Origin: Filosporella fistucella | Taxonomy: Eukaryota > Ascomycota > Leotiomycetes > Helotiales | DNA length: 64,000 nt | Assembly: GCA_030077755.1 (NCBI GenBank) | Contig: JAQJZZ010000005.1 | Span: 2,108,001 to 2,172,000 of the forward strand | Reading direction: 5' to 3' | Shown here: in pieces, positions 23,103 to 33,666 of the stretch | How the letters are laid out: each line of letters opens with the position of its first letter | How positions within the stretch are numbered: position 1 is the first letter of the stretch | The notes under the pieces: model-generated | Database searches by the model: none | Seen by the model: only the letters and a program-made list of their open reading frames with translations | What the model was told of the DNA's origin: nothing | Position numbers and translations under genes: made by a program

Positions 23103-23827
23103 ATGGTCGAGAAACCAAGTTTCATTTTTGTGTTAGGTATAAATCTGAAGCCTCTTTGGGACAGACCACCATTCCAAGCCATACTAACTACCATAAAGGT
23201 CCACCAGCTCCCGGTAAGGGAACCTTGTGTAAGTTGCTTGCAGAAAAATTCAATGACAAGATTTTCCAACTCTCTGCTGGAGATTACCCTCGACATCTCA
23301 TCCAAAAAAAATATTTGGCACACCAGGCTGACATCGTGGATTCTGTACAATCTGGAGGCACTCGGGAAATTGTCACATGGGAGGTCAATGTGCCACTTTT
23401 AATGAACAAGATCAAAGAGGAGATGCAAAGTGGGAAATTTATCTTCTTGTTGGATGGATTTCCAAGGGACTTGGATTACGACAAGAGGTTCAAAGGAGCT
23501 ACAGAGGCTGAATTTGAGGCAAGCTGTCTCGAGTCAGGATGGTCTATAATTCTGATGAGAAGACAATTGACGATGCCGGATCTTATTATCTCCATATCTT
23601 GTCTTAAGAAGTTGGCAAAAGCAAGGTATCTGACTCGTAAGCGAGGAGATGACAATGAGGATTTGTTCGAAAAGCGGTATCGGGACTATGAGCAACGAGA
23701 TTACATGGTTGTGGGCTTGTTTAAGGACAAATTGATTACTCCAAGTCATCTTGTGCAGATCATCCGTTGGTGCATCGTTCTTGCAGCTAAAATTTTGCTT
23801 ACTCGATATAAACCCACCAGGAACTAA
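23103..23827 (+). pseudogene. UMP/CMP-kinase-like gene, core disturbed
   Basis: Exon 1 (23103-23136) encodes MVEKPSFIFVLG and joins over a 62-bp intron (GTATAA, branch CTAAC, AAAG) to exon 2 from 23199. The joined P-loop reads GPPAPGKGTLCKLLAEKF. It continues with the NMP-binding part (LSAGDYPRHLIQKKYLAHQ), IFLLDGFPRDLDYDKRF, and RKRGDDNEDLFEKRYRDYEQ near the LID. These are adenylate/UMP-CMP kinase family motifs: phosphate transfer from ATP to a nucleoside monophosphate. Between about 23530 and 23630 the open frame is unlike the family, while VYNSDEKTIDD, which fits the expected strand, lies in another frame (23542-23573). The C-terminus is also atypical. The frame is open to 23827, so a shortened product is possible, but loss of function is more likely. 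It would supply nucleotides to viperin. Confidence 0.65.
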
Positions 23828-24390
23828 GTATTGACCATTCCCATCAACGGATTGTCAACATCTTGAATCGGAACTCGGCGTGGAGGAGAATCATGAATCT
23901 TAAGCACCGCTAGAGGAAACCAACCAACTTGCTGTGAGCCAATGACTCTGCACCAGGTGGTCAAACTTTCTTATCGGGGCAAACTGTTTACGTCTATTTG
24001 GGCCTCACGTTTCATTTAACAAACAGAATATGGGGGATAGTACTCGCTATACTTAGCATTATTCTGATACGCTGTGTCCCGTTGCAAAAGATTTCAATCA
24101 CAAGAGGCAGGAAACAAAAATTGGAAGTTCATCTGAGAAATTTACTTTTTGAAATGGGTACACAGGTCTAAATTATTTTCTGCAGGAATACTTGCGATAA
24201 ACAATTTGACTGAAAGTCCACATCCTATTGGGGATCTGAGCACTCCTTCTTGATCCCCTTCAATACCTTATCACAATATCTTACTACAATGCCTGTCCAG
24301 GATCCATCCCCTGGAAATCTACACCTTCCATATGTTGATTTATTGTGAGCAACTGAAGATCTATCTCTTCCTGGTCCTCAAAATCTGGGT
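23828..24390. other. Intergenic stretch
   Basis: This is the convergent 3' flank of the kinase relic and the RING gene. It is AT-rich with no coding signal. Confidence 0.35.
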
Positions 24391-25042
24391 TCACAGCGAG
24401 TTCTTCAGTAATGAAGTCAGGCACACGCTTAACTTTGTATTGAATCGGTATAGGGGGCAATCTGTGAAGTCCTGTAGCCATCGCACAATACATTCAGCGT
24501 GGAAGGAATGTAAGCAAGGAAGTGCTCTCGGTCTACCTATTGCAAGTAAATCCCTGCAGATTCCATAAAGCTCACCATCATGAATTGCATGCGGTTTCAC
24601 AAGGGCGAGAAGCTCTGTATTCCACCCATCAGCAAGCAAGTGACTGCGGAAAACAGGCACTACACCTTCTTCTACCTCTTGAATATGCCTGCTGCAATAA
24701 TTCCGGTGCCATAACAGTTTTCTGCCAGCAATTCTGCGCCGTTGTAACGCATTGAGAATATCCCGCTGCAGTAGCTGTGCTTCCTCAGGAAAAACTCTTT
24801 TCTCGAGATCAGTGCGCATGTCATTGAGCCTCTCTACGGCGGATATCATCATCTCTTCACGTACCACGGCTTGGTATGGTATTACAAGATGTATCGCGAG
24901 CTGATGCCGGATTCGTCGTCGCTTGACAAGGGTGTGGATTGCGATGCCATCTTTGTTCTATCGCATGACCACAAAAAGAGTAGAGCACAATTTGGCGCAA
25001 TGAGAGCAAAGAGGGTGTGATTTTTGACTCGTGGTTAGCCAT
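24391..25042 (-). pseudogene. RING-H2 finger protein with two zinc ligands lost
   Basis: The main frame runs from about 24961 to 24391 and reads LVKRRRIRHQLAIHLVIPYQ, then MMISAVERLNDMRTDLEKRV, then LQRDILNALQRRRIAGRKLL. The RING-H2 region is GELYGICRDLLAIGRPRALP followed by CLHSFHAECIVRWLQDFTDC and PLY. Spacing matches C-x2-C-x(n)-C-x-H-x2-H-x2-C-x(10)-C-x2-C exactly, except that the first and last cysteines are tyrosine (codons at 24567-24565 TAT and 24450-24448 TAC). RING proteins act as E3 ubiquitin ligases, and loss of both ligands should abolish zinc binding. The 5' part is uncertain: a start in another frame (MANHESKITPSLLSLRQ, 25042) could be joined through an acceptor near 24960. Both Cys-to-Tyr changes are G-to-A here, CpA-to-TpA on the other strand. 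Confidence 0.6.
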
Positions 25043-26908
25043 CTCTTTTGGTTGGGACGTTTGATCTGTTGTATTGACTCGTGGTGACTGTCTCTAAGAT
25101 TCTTCGTGTTCAAAGTTCCTGAGCTCTGACGAGCATTGCTATTCTTACCGGGAATATTTAAGAAATAAATGGTTACATTATTGTTCTACGTGACAACATA
25201 GGGCAAAGCCTCAGAAGATAGACTTGAGGTGCACAACAAAGGGAGTCCACGCCTTAAAGGCACTAGATTTATCGCTCCTTTGTCGTATTGTTTTCATGAT
25301 AAAGAATCGTAGAATCTCGAGAAATTAGATATAGGACAAAATTCATGTGCATAAAGCAAGTGCAGTGGCAGCTTCCATGGAAAAATGGAACCAAAAATTC
25401 CACTCAAAAGCACAGACAAGCTTATTATTATAATGTCCATTTTTCCAAAAAAGAATAGCTATCAGCTCAAGTGATTTAACTGGGCGAGGTTTTGTATCCT
25501 AGAGGCTCGTATGATGCATTTGCTAGTATAGAACAGGTGCAAAAGACCTAGGCATGTGAAGTCAGCTCACGCTCGGATAAGTTTGTTTTTCGAAATGCAG
25601 ATTCCAAGGCGGGAATATACAGATCTGTACGATAAGATGTAAGCTGCAAGTTTCTGCAATGTGCCCGGTGGAGGTCCGAGAAGGAAGTGTTGACTCAAGT
25701 AAAAGTCCGAGAACTTTGCCCAGCTTCATTCTGAAGCTTCGGACCCGCAACCCAATAATCGTGAAACAACTATTCATCTGGACTCGGAATTCTAGCTCCC
25801 ACAATCAACCCAAGCACTTGAGTAATTTTGAGGTGTATAGCGAAGGATGTTGGACAGCTTCAATTATAGACGAATATGTCACTCGAACGCCTCCTCGGGC
25901 CGAGCATTGAGGCTGCTCATAACTTGAAAGCCCTTGTTGTCAAATCAAATGTGCCTTGATCCGGGACCAACTCTTTCCAGCACAGCTCAACGGCCAAGCA
26001 TCAGCTGTTGGGAACCAGCATCAGACTATTAGTTGTCAGAATTTTGAACGCCGGATCGTGCATTGGGCTATTGCACGGATGGGGCTAGACTAGCTATCAT
26101 CCTTCGGCTAGGCCTCCAGAACGAGCAAACAATTGTCAGCCGGTAAATGATCGCGGAGAGAAGTTCTCTGCCACCAATTGCTCGAGTTGTGTACAACCTA
26201 AGGTGTGGCCAGAAGAACAATCCGGAGGTTTGAGCGTGGAGTAGGAGGACAGTGCTTCAAGTCTAAGTTGAAGATGGGATAGTAGTTGAAATAGAGTGTA
26301 CGGGGCGCTTTAAGTGTGTTTCGACCGTACATTTTGTCCGTTCTCCCAGGGCTCTTGGCGTACATATTCGCATCCCATTTTTGTATGTGCAAGCCCTTTA
26401 GCGTGCTGCCGTCCCCCCTTAGTGTCCTTCGCTTAATGATCTACATCGTGATTCTCCAAGAACTCGGGATCTTATATGCACTTAGCCATCATGATATGTG
26501 AAGCATCGGAGGCACAGAGCGCTTTAAAAAATACCTATCTGGCATTTAATTTGACTCTATGATTAGCGATTGGTGAGCTGAGATGCACGCGTTTCTTGGA
26601 ACTTGAGCCAAGTTCGGGGCGGACGAGTTTGTAAGAGTGGACTATCTGGCAAAATGAGTTGCCTCGTATTGCTCCAAGTAGGATACAGACGCCGTTGAGT
26701 GCGGTGCTATTCTTACTGCTGATGCACAACCCACAGATGTCAGTGCACTATACCTGCTTTCAAGAATCACACCTCCACTCGGGCACTTCTCCGTGTGGAC
26801 ATGATTATATCAATAGGATATTTAATCTCCCGTACACCCTCCAGTTTGGTTAAGTTTTCTCATCATCACCACTCGTTAGGTTTCAAGTTATTTATTTCGT
26901 CTTTCAAA
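25043..26908. other. Gene-poor 1.9-kb stretch
   Basis: No convincing gene is seen. Its left end is upstream of the RING relic and its right end is the peroxidase promoter and 5' UTR. Confidence 0.4.
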
Positions 26909-28770
26909 ATGAATTTCCTCTGCTCAACTCTGTGTGTTGGCACTTTTTTGGCGCTATTGTCTAGTGTCTACGGTCAAATAGATGGTATCGACCAGAGGGA
27001 TCTGGTTGAAGAAGCAGAACACATTCTGGTTGACAATGCAGGAACAAACTCAGTTCCTTTCGTTGCTGCAGTCTCCCCTTGCAAGAATTATGTTGGATTC
27101 GCACAAGATCCGGAAAACAGAGGGGAGCAGACTAGTGCACAATGGGTTCGATTTGCTTTCCATGACTTTGTAACTCACAGTCAGTCTGCCGGCACCGGGT
27201 ATAGTACCTCCCTTGATAAGTTCCCGATCAAGAATTGACTAAATCTAGTGGGCTGGACGCATCTCTGGGCTTCGAAGCTGACCGAGATGAAAATCGAGGA
27301 CTTTTCGTCAATGACACCATGAAATTCATGGTCAGCGTAAGTTCCATGTTTTGGCCGCAACATGAAGGCGGTTCTGATGAATTCCTAGACTACTTCCGCC
27401 TACATGAGCGTTTCTGACCAGATCAATCTGGTAAATCTTTCTGGCTCGCAGCACATATGTTTCTGACAAACCCAGGGCATATTAGCATCCGTGACTCAGT
27501 GTGGAGGTAATGCTAGGGCAATCCCTTTGCGAGTGGGAAGAATTGATGCTACTGCTGCAGGTCCACCGGGAGTGCCTGGACCTTTCACTCCAATTGAGCC
27601 AACTCTGGCCCAATTCGCCAGTGCTGGCTTCTCACAAACTGAAACCATCGGCTTAGTGTGAGTGGTCCCCTTTCTATGCTGATGAAACCAAAATCCTGAA
27701 AATTTCGAAGTGCTTGTGGTCATTCGCTCGGAGGTGTGCATCGTTCAAACTTCCCGGAGATCGGTATGTAAACTGCGCATGGCCTGTAAAGCACCAGCTG
27801 ATTGACATAGTCGATGAAAGTGCGGTAACAGCTAATAAGTGAGTAACCTAAGCTTCCCATCCTTATCTAAGCTTTTATTGATTGATTCTCTAGTCTCGAC
27901 GGTCGTGTGAACTTTGATACTACGGTTGACGTACTAGACGGCGCTGGAATGACTGGATACCTGGAACAAAGCGGTACCAGAGGTGGCCCCTTGGTCAATA
28001 CACCAAACGCCGATGCTCGCTCTGACTTCCGTCTGTTCAATTCGGATGGCAACGCCACAATCTCAGATCTTGTATCTAATGCTGGCCGCACCTGTGCAGC
28101 TCTTTTCACCAAGATGATCAACACTGTGCCAAATACTGTCACCCTCTCGGATCCAATAACTCCGTTCACCTGGAAAGCAGTTGATATTCAGATGCACATT
28201 TCCAATGGTGGCAGCGTCCGCGTATCTGGTCTCTTCCGGTATCTCGGAACTATGCCTCCTGGCAGAGTTCAGTACAAATTCACGACTAAAAATGGTACTT
28301 CATCTACTACTTTCACTAGCGATCCAGTCTCTGGGACAGGCTGGGGAATCTTCGGGTCCACCACTTATTGGCCATTTGCACGAGCCATTGATACCCTCCC
28401 CGGCACCACTACCCTCAACTTCCAAGGTGTCACTTATCCTATCAATGACCAAATTTTTGTCGTTCCAGGCCAGTCAACTGTCAAAGCAGGAGAGAAGTCT
28501 GTTGAAGTCAAAGCCGCAGTTCTGACATCGCTTACCAGCGGATTGGGTGATATGACCGCGACTCTCTATGTTCCAACCGCACAACAAGGAAGCCAAAGTA
28601 TGAAGATTGTGCCAAAGGAGTATAAGCTACAGGCTTTCACTGTGGTAGGCAAGTATACTTTCTTCAAGGCCAAGACCACGGTTACAAATGTCGAAAATGT
28701 TATTGCTAAAGTGTCAATTGGAGACATTTCAAGTCGGACTGTCAAGACTAAGCTTTTCAAGAACCTTTAA
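26909..28770 (+). CDS. Secreted heme peroxidase, plant/fungal superfamily (class II-like)
   Basis: Seven exons (26909-27198, 27249-27336, 27389-27430, 27476-27657, 27711-27763, 27811-27838, 27894-28770) join in frame to 519 residues. All introns have GT-AG ends. A signal peptide (MNFLCSTLCVGTFLALLSSV) is followed by the distal heme side WVRFAFHDFVTH, with the Arg and His that activate peroxide, the GLDASLGFEADRDENRG segment, and TQCGGNARAIPLRVGRID. The proximal heme-ligand motif is VACGHSLGGVHRSNFPEI. The enzyme should oxidise phenolic or other donors outside the cell with hydrogen peroxide. A C-terminal region of some 200 residues (FTWKAVDIQMHISNGGSVRV onward) extends beyond the catalytic domain and looks beta-rich; I do not recognise it. 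A surface tryptophan for lignin oxidation cannot be judged by eye. The gene is intact. Confidence 0.9.
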
Positions 28771-29271
28771 AGGTCTACTTGAAATGAAATTGCTTTTCCT
28801 TTTGCATAATGAGAATTTGCTTGGACGAACCTGATATCTAATTACAATTACTTGAATAATGACTTTCTATATACCGTGGAAGGTTAGATTTGTGAAGTTC
28901 CATGCGTATGGGCATAGAACAGCCCAGTTTGGGGGTCAGGATCATATGACTCTGGGCAGTTTTACTTTATCTTGATTCCCTCGCCCAGAAGGGATATTTG
29001 GCAGAGATTTGCGCTTTACAGAATGTGGTAGATACTCACCGCCTGTCACGCCCGCCTCACATTTTCGTCAAGTCAAATCACACTCCAAACTTTAAAGATA
29101 ATTATTTATGATTCACGAGCACTTGTCAATGTTTCTTCGCATCTACGCGCAAGATTTAAGACGGTAGCCTTTCTCGACATGGTTTAAGGGGGAGTTGTTC
29201 TGAATACCCGGGGTTACGAGACACACCTTTTCAGACTCAAACAAATGGTGTTTGTCATTCTGCCATGAGGT
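28771..29271. other. Intergenic stretch
   Basis: Peroxidase 3' flank and upstream of the CorA-like gene. Nothing specific is seen. Confidence 0.35.
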
Positions 29272-29591
29272 GTGCCATGGCGCAAAGCTGAGAGGACGGG
29301 AAGCAGACCACGAATCTTAATAAAAACTCAGCCCCAGCCTCGCGGGTTTGATCGTACCGTCCAGAATAGCGGAGAATCAGCTGATGTGAATAGTGTCGTT
29401 CGCAAAGGCATCGGGAGAGACCTCATTGCACGTGCTATACCCTCCCTGCCACCCGAAGCAATCCAGCACATTACTTCTGCCACAAATAGCACAAGCTCTC
29501 AGGTTCTGCTTCCTAATAGCAGGGAAAATGGTTTGTAGATTCCCCTTGCAAGTGCGCAAACTTCGTTTAGGATTTCTGACATACCCTAGAC

Positions 29592-30800
29592 GTTGACTTC
29601 GCAACGAATCATGTGCAGAGCCTTCCCGATTCTAAATTGCCAAATTCCGGAGATGAACCTCAAGTCCAATGGACACCTCTTTATACGTGGTGTTCCCTGC
29701 GGAATGAAATTCCCTCATGTCCAAATAGTGCAATCGTCGTGATCACTGGAGATGATGCACGTCATATAGTGCATCGTCTTACTGGCTTTTATTTCGTCGA
29801 CGGGGAGGGGTTCAGACGATACCAAAGGCTCAGCGACTTTCCACTTTGGATCTTTGTGGACTTATTCTTTCTATTCACAGACTGGAACGGCTTGTGGGCT
29901 TTGACTAGAACCCATATGAATCAACTGAGAAGTGAAGTTTACGGCGAGGCAGTTGGCAAGCCTATTCTAGAGCAGACAAGAGCACTGCACAAGTACATGG
30001 AGGTCATCATACAGAGGAAAGAGTGTCTTGGAGTTCATTTGGAGTCTGTGAACTTATTTGTCTCCGGACTAATAGGATTTTGTGAGCAGGGGAAGAACTT
30101 GAGGGAAGTATCCCAACCACAACCGCCGCCCATTCCACACTTAGACGGAGCCAAGCAGCTCGTAACTCGATTGAAGAAACTTGAAGCTCAATTGAAACAT
30201 CACCAGGCTAGATCTGAGACTATTGTCAGATCAATGGAGAATCTTCTCAGCTTGGTATTTTCATCATATCATCATGTAGCTGAACGCTGACACCAATACC
30301 AGGCATTCAACACTGCAACAGTTTCTCAATCACTGCAAGTCAAAAAACTGAACTATCTAGCTTTGTTGTTTCTACCGCTTAGCTATGTGGCAGTAAGATC
30401 ACAAGGCAACTGGCATTCAGTTTCTGACTCAATTTGATAGACTATTTTTGGTATGACGACTATGACTATCCAGCCCCAATGGTACCCGGTGTACGCTTTT
30501 CCCATCTTGATCGCCACAGTGCTACTCGCTGCTTTTGTTGGCAAAATATTCACCTGGTGGGAGAACTTCCTTCGACGACGACCTATTATAGCTAGACGAA
30601 GACAGCCTAAAGATATTGAGCTCAATAGCATGGCCAGACAAGGTGTTGATATTAAGCTTAGTAGCATGGCCAGAAAAGGTGTTGATGATGAACTTAATAG
30701 CGTGGCCGGGCGGCGTGTTCGGGGTTCGCCGGTTGAGGTACGGCCCTCCACCATCTCAGAACAACAATATATGAGAAGGGATATCTCAGTCGCGACATAG
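29592..30800 (+). CDS. CorA-like membrane protein, N-terminus unresolved
   Basis: Three well-supported exons are 29592 (acceptor CCCTAG)-30254, 30303-30392 and 30441-30800. An upstream exon (about 29272-29538, with SADVNSVVRKGIGRDLIARA) can be joined through a weak GTTTGT donor, but no start Met was found, so the 5' end is open. The protein has a long soluble part with coiled-coil character (AKQLVTRLKKLEAQLKHHQ), then FNTATVSQSLQVKKLNYLAL, a first membrane helix LALLFLPLSYVATIFGM, where the last three residues resemble the GMN signature of CorA magnesium channels, and a second helix YAFPILIATVLLAAFVG. The Asn of GMN is not conserved (GMT). This is the CorA-like layout common in fungal genomes; transport function is unproven. 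The tail holds a 12-residue tandem repeat. Confidence 0.7.
30612..30719 (+). repeat. 36-bp tandem repeat, three units, in the CorA-like coding tail
   Basis: Three in-frame units of 36 bp encode DIELNSMARQGV, DIKLSSMARKGV and DDELNSVAGRRV. The first two are nearly identical and the third is diverged. It lies in the cytosolic C-terminal tail after the second membrane helix. Confidence 0.85.
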
Positions 30801-31340
30801 GTATTATTTTCACAAAGAGAAATTAATGGGTTGGCGCACGCTGATTTGTGACCTCAACTCGATCAATTCTATTCCATTATGTTGTGGTACATCCTTGGGC
30901 GAAACTATAAGTAAGACCCTGAGCTAGAATATTGCATAGCATCTGAAATACAAGAGAATCCAATACCGATACGAAACAATTGCTCTCATCATATGATCGC
31001 TAGGGAAGTCCTCAATATAAATTAGCTAGATGCTAGTGTTTATACTTCTATAAACACCCATAGTTGTAATTGTTAATATAATATTCAATATAGCTTTGCA
31101 TTTAGAGTTGCTTACAAATGGTGCTTCTATTATTGACAAGCTTAGGGAAGGCGCCAATTCAGAAAATTTGATGCAGATAAGTATATAGGAGGAATAATCA
31201 TGATAACAGAACACAACAGATTAAAGAATGCCTTTATTTGACCATTGGTCTACCCAAACTCCGGAGCTTTGAGACTAAAAGCATAAACCCAAAATCAAAA
31301 AACTTGCTACATCATTTCTCTATCATCAACTCCAATTCAT
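30801..31340. other. Convergent intergenic stretch
   Basis: AT-rich sequence between the 3' ends of the CorA-like gene and the unknown 447-residue gene. No coding signal is seen. Confidence 0.4.
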
Positions 31341-32745
31341 CTAATAAAAGTCAACAGCAAGACACTGATTCCCACTCGCAACATCATCACACCCCTCCCC
31401 ACCAACAACATACGCCCTCTTCTGCCCAACCCTCTGATTCAACCAATCAATAGCAGCTTGGTTCGGTCCTCCCAGCCAATTCCCCATCGTACTAGCCAAC
31501 ACCCTGGCTCCATCCCCCGGTCTAATCATGAACGCCTCTTGAGGAGCCTCACTCAACACATCCTCCGTGAATCCATTAATGCGACCACTTCCATCCGTAG
31601 CAGCAATGGTGGCAGCGCCATCACACCCCTGCTCTAGAGAAATATCGCCGTGAGCGGCTTGGTCGTTGTCAGCGCAGATTTGGAACTCGACCCAGGTGGC
31701 GGGAATCTGGGTGCCGCGTTGGACACGGCCTTTAAATGAGGTGGGTAGGGAGATGAATTGGGACTGTCCTGCTCCAAGACGGGCAGACCAGCCGGCATGA
31801 TCGAAGTTTGCCCCCGCGGTGCCATTACCGTTCCAGTAGTTGTCGAAGAAAAAGTATTCTTGCTCGTTGCCGGAGCGATTGGTTAGGACGATACCTGGAC
31901 CGCCGGGGGTAGCGACTTCTTTCGCGGAGAATGTGTTTTCGGCTTCAGCATCAGTCGGAAGATCGAGTGTTGGTGCTTCGGTCTTTGGAACAGCGGAGAA
32001 CATAGTGAAAGGAGGAATGGTTACTTTATCGTCTTTCTTGCCCAATGTCATGGGCATGCTCATCATGTTCATGATACCCATTCCGTCTGCTCCAGGGTAG
32101 GCATTGTCATCACTGTATGTAACTAGCAAATCTTGGTTTCCATGGGCTGCACTAGACTGCTGATTGTCGCTATCATGGCCAACGCTTCCTTGCCATGCTC
32201 CGACTCCGATGTATGTTTGACCATCAGCGAAGGTACGGACTAAGTCCTCAAGTCCTGGGTTGTCTTTGATGGCATCAATTCGTGCCACGTTGCCGTTACC
32301 ATCCAGGTGAACGCAATTCGACAGACGATCGCGAGTGCCTTGGTCTGCGTTGTGCCAGGCATTGTTCATGTCTTGCATGAATCGAGGATCACCCTTGAGA
32401 GTGGAAATGTCGTTGACTTGCATAACAGTCATGTTGCCTCCTGCTCCAACAATGTTTGAAATGTCAATGTAATCATTACCTGCAGAAAATTTAATTAGCC
32501 ATTGTTTTGTTCCAATGCGTCGTTTTAAAGTAAGACTCACCTCCCCATCCGTTCTTGGTGATTTCTGCCTGCTCGCCCTCATGTCCATCGTGCACGGCTA
32601 TAATGGCACCAGAAGATCCATCTGGAGCATTGATAACCCATGTGGTACCAGCTCCTACGACAATATTCTGGTTATTGTTCCAGCCGTGCACCTCGAATTC
32701 TTGATCGTGGCCAGATGCATTATGGATATTGATGTTCTTGGACAT
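31341..32745 (-). CDS. Unknown 447-residue protein, Gly/Asn-rich, no signal peptide
   Basis: Two exons, 32745-32541 and 32479-31341, flank a 61-bp intron (GTGAGT...GCAG) and give 447 residues starting MSKNINIHNASGHDQEFEVH. An upstream in-frame Met (32880) would add 45 residues without domain character. The N-terminal part (WVINAPDGSSGAIIAVHDG) suggests a beta-sandwich, similar in style to lectin-like or aegerolysin-like folds, but no family signature is certain. The C-terminal part contains EYFFFDNYWNGNGTAGANFD, WVEFQICADNDQAAHGDISL and an end with paired cysteines (GEGCDDVASGNQCLAVDFY). There are no membrane segments. It looks intact and well conserved in style, so it is probably a real fungal protein of unknown role. 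Confidence 0.75.
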
Positions 32746-33666
32746 GTTTGAGAGTTGAGTGATTTGTTCAGTAGAAAGATTATAGTTCGAAAAAATGGAT
32801 GAGATGATTGAAAATTGAGAATTGAGAGTTGCTTGTGTGTATGGTATGGGAGAATTTTTTGCACTTGGTGCTACCTTCATAATATATACATTCTGGCTTC
32901 AACTATGGACCAAATCGGTGCAGGAATCTCATGAAGTGACATGTGTAGAGCCTATCTGGTAAGGCTGATAAGCGCTTTCAATCGTGACTTTCGCTTTTGG
33001 ATCCAGTCAAACGTGTCGTTGGGACATGTTCGTGGAGGCTTGGCTTGAGAAGCCTCATGGTATGACGGGGATAGTGTAAGCTGACCAAACCATTGTGATT
33101 GACATGCGGCGTAACGAGTAGCGAGGTAAGCGACACTCTTTATTGCCACTAGCCACTTCCTCATAGGCTCAGAAATGCCCTGTAAGCGACCGTGTATTTG
33201 TGCTTCGCCTGAATGACCCGGACACAGCTGCCTCCTCAGGCAGTGCACTCGAAAGCTTATAAGATTTCGGTCAAAACATGATGCGTGAGCGAATGCGGCA
33301 AAAAGCTAAGAGAGAACTAGAGGCCGGTGGATACATGTATATTTATTTTTAGTCGTACGTCTTACATCTCGTTCGCGTTATTTCGCGTTCCCCATTCTCC
33401 GTAGCGTACCAGCATTAGCTGTTCAGGCTTTTCATTCTTCATCCCCCGCGTGACTGAGTGCATAACATAATGCTATCTTTAAACATGTCCCAACAAACAT
33501 GCTGCGAGAAACTAAACGCAGTCAGTGGGTTGCGCACTCAGGTAAATATCGCAGAAATAATAACAATTGAGCCTTCCCCTAGAGAAATCTCTCATCCTTC
33601 ATTAATGTAACGAAAGAAATATGCTGTCATCGATTGCAGCGGCATCTCTTGCAGAACCATTCGAGA
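32746..33666. other. Gene-free stretch
   Basis: Upstream of the 447-residue gene and downstream of the Ser/Pro-rich gene. No coding signal or repeat is seen. Confidence 0.4.

Noticed and set aside
28181..28525. Second frame within the peroxidase last exon
   Set aside because: It overlaps an exon that joins in frame with six others and has no domain of its own.
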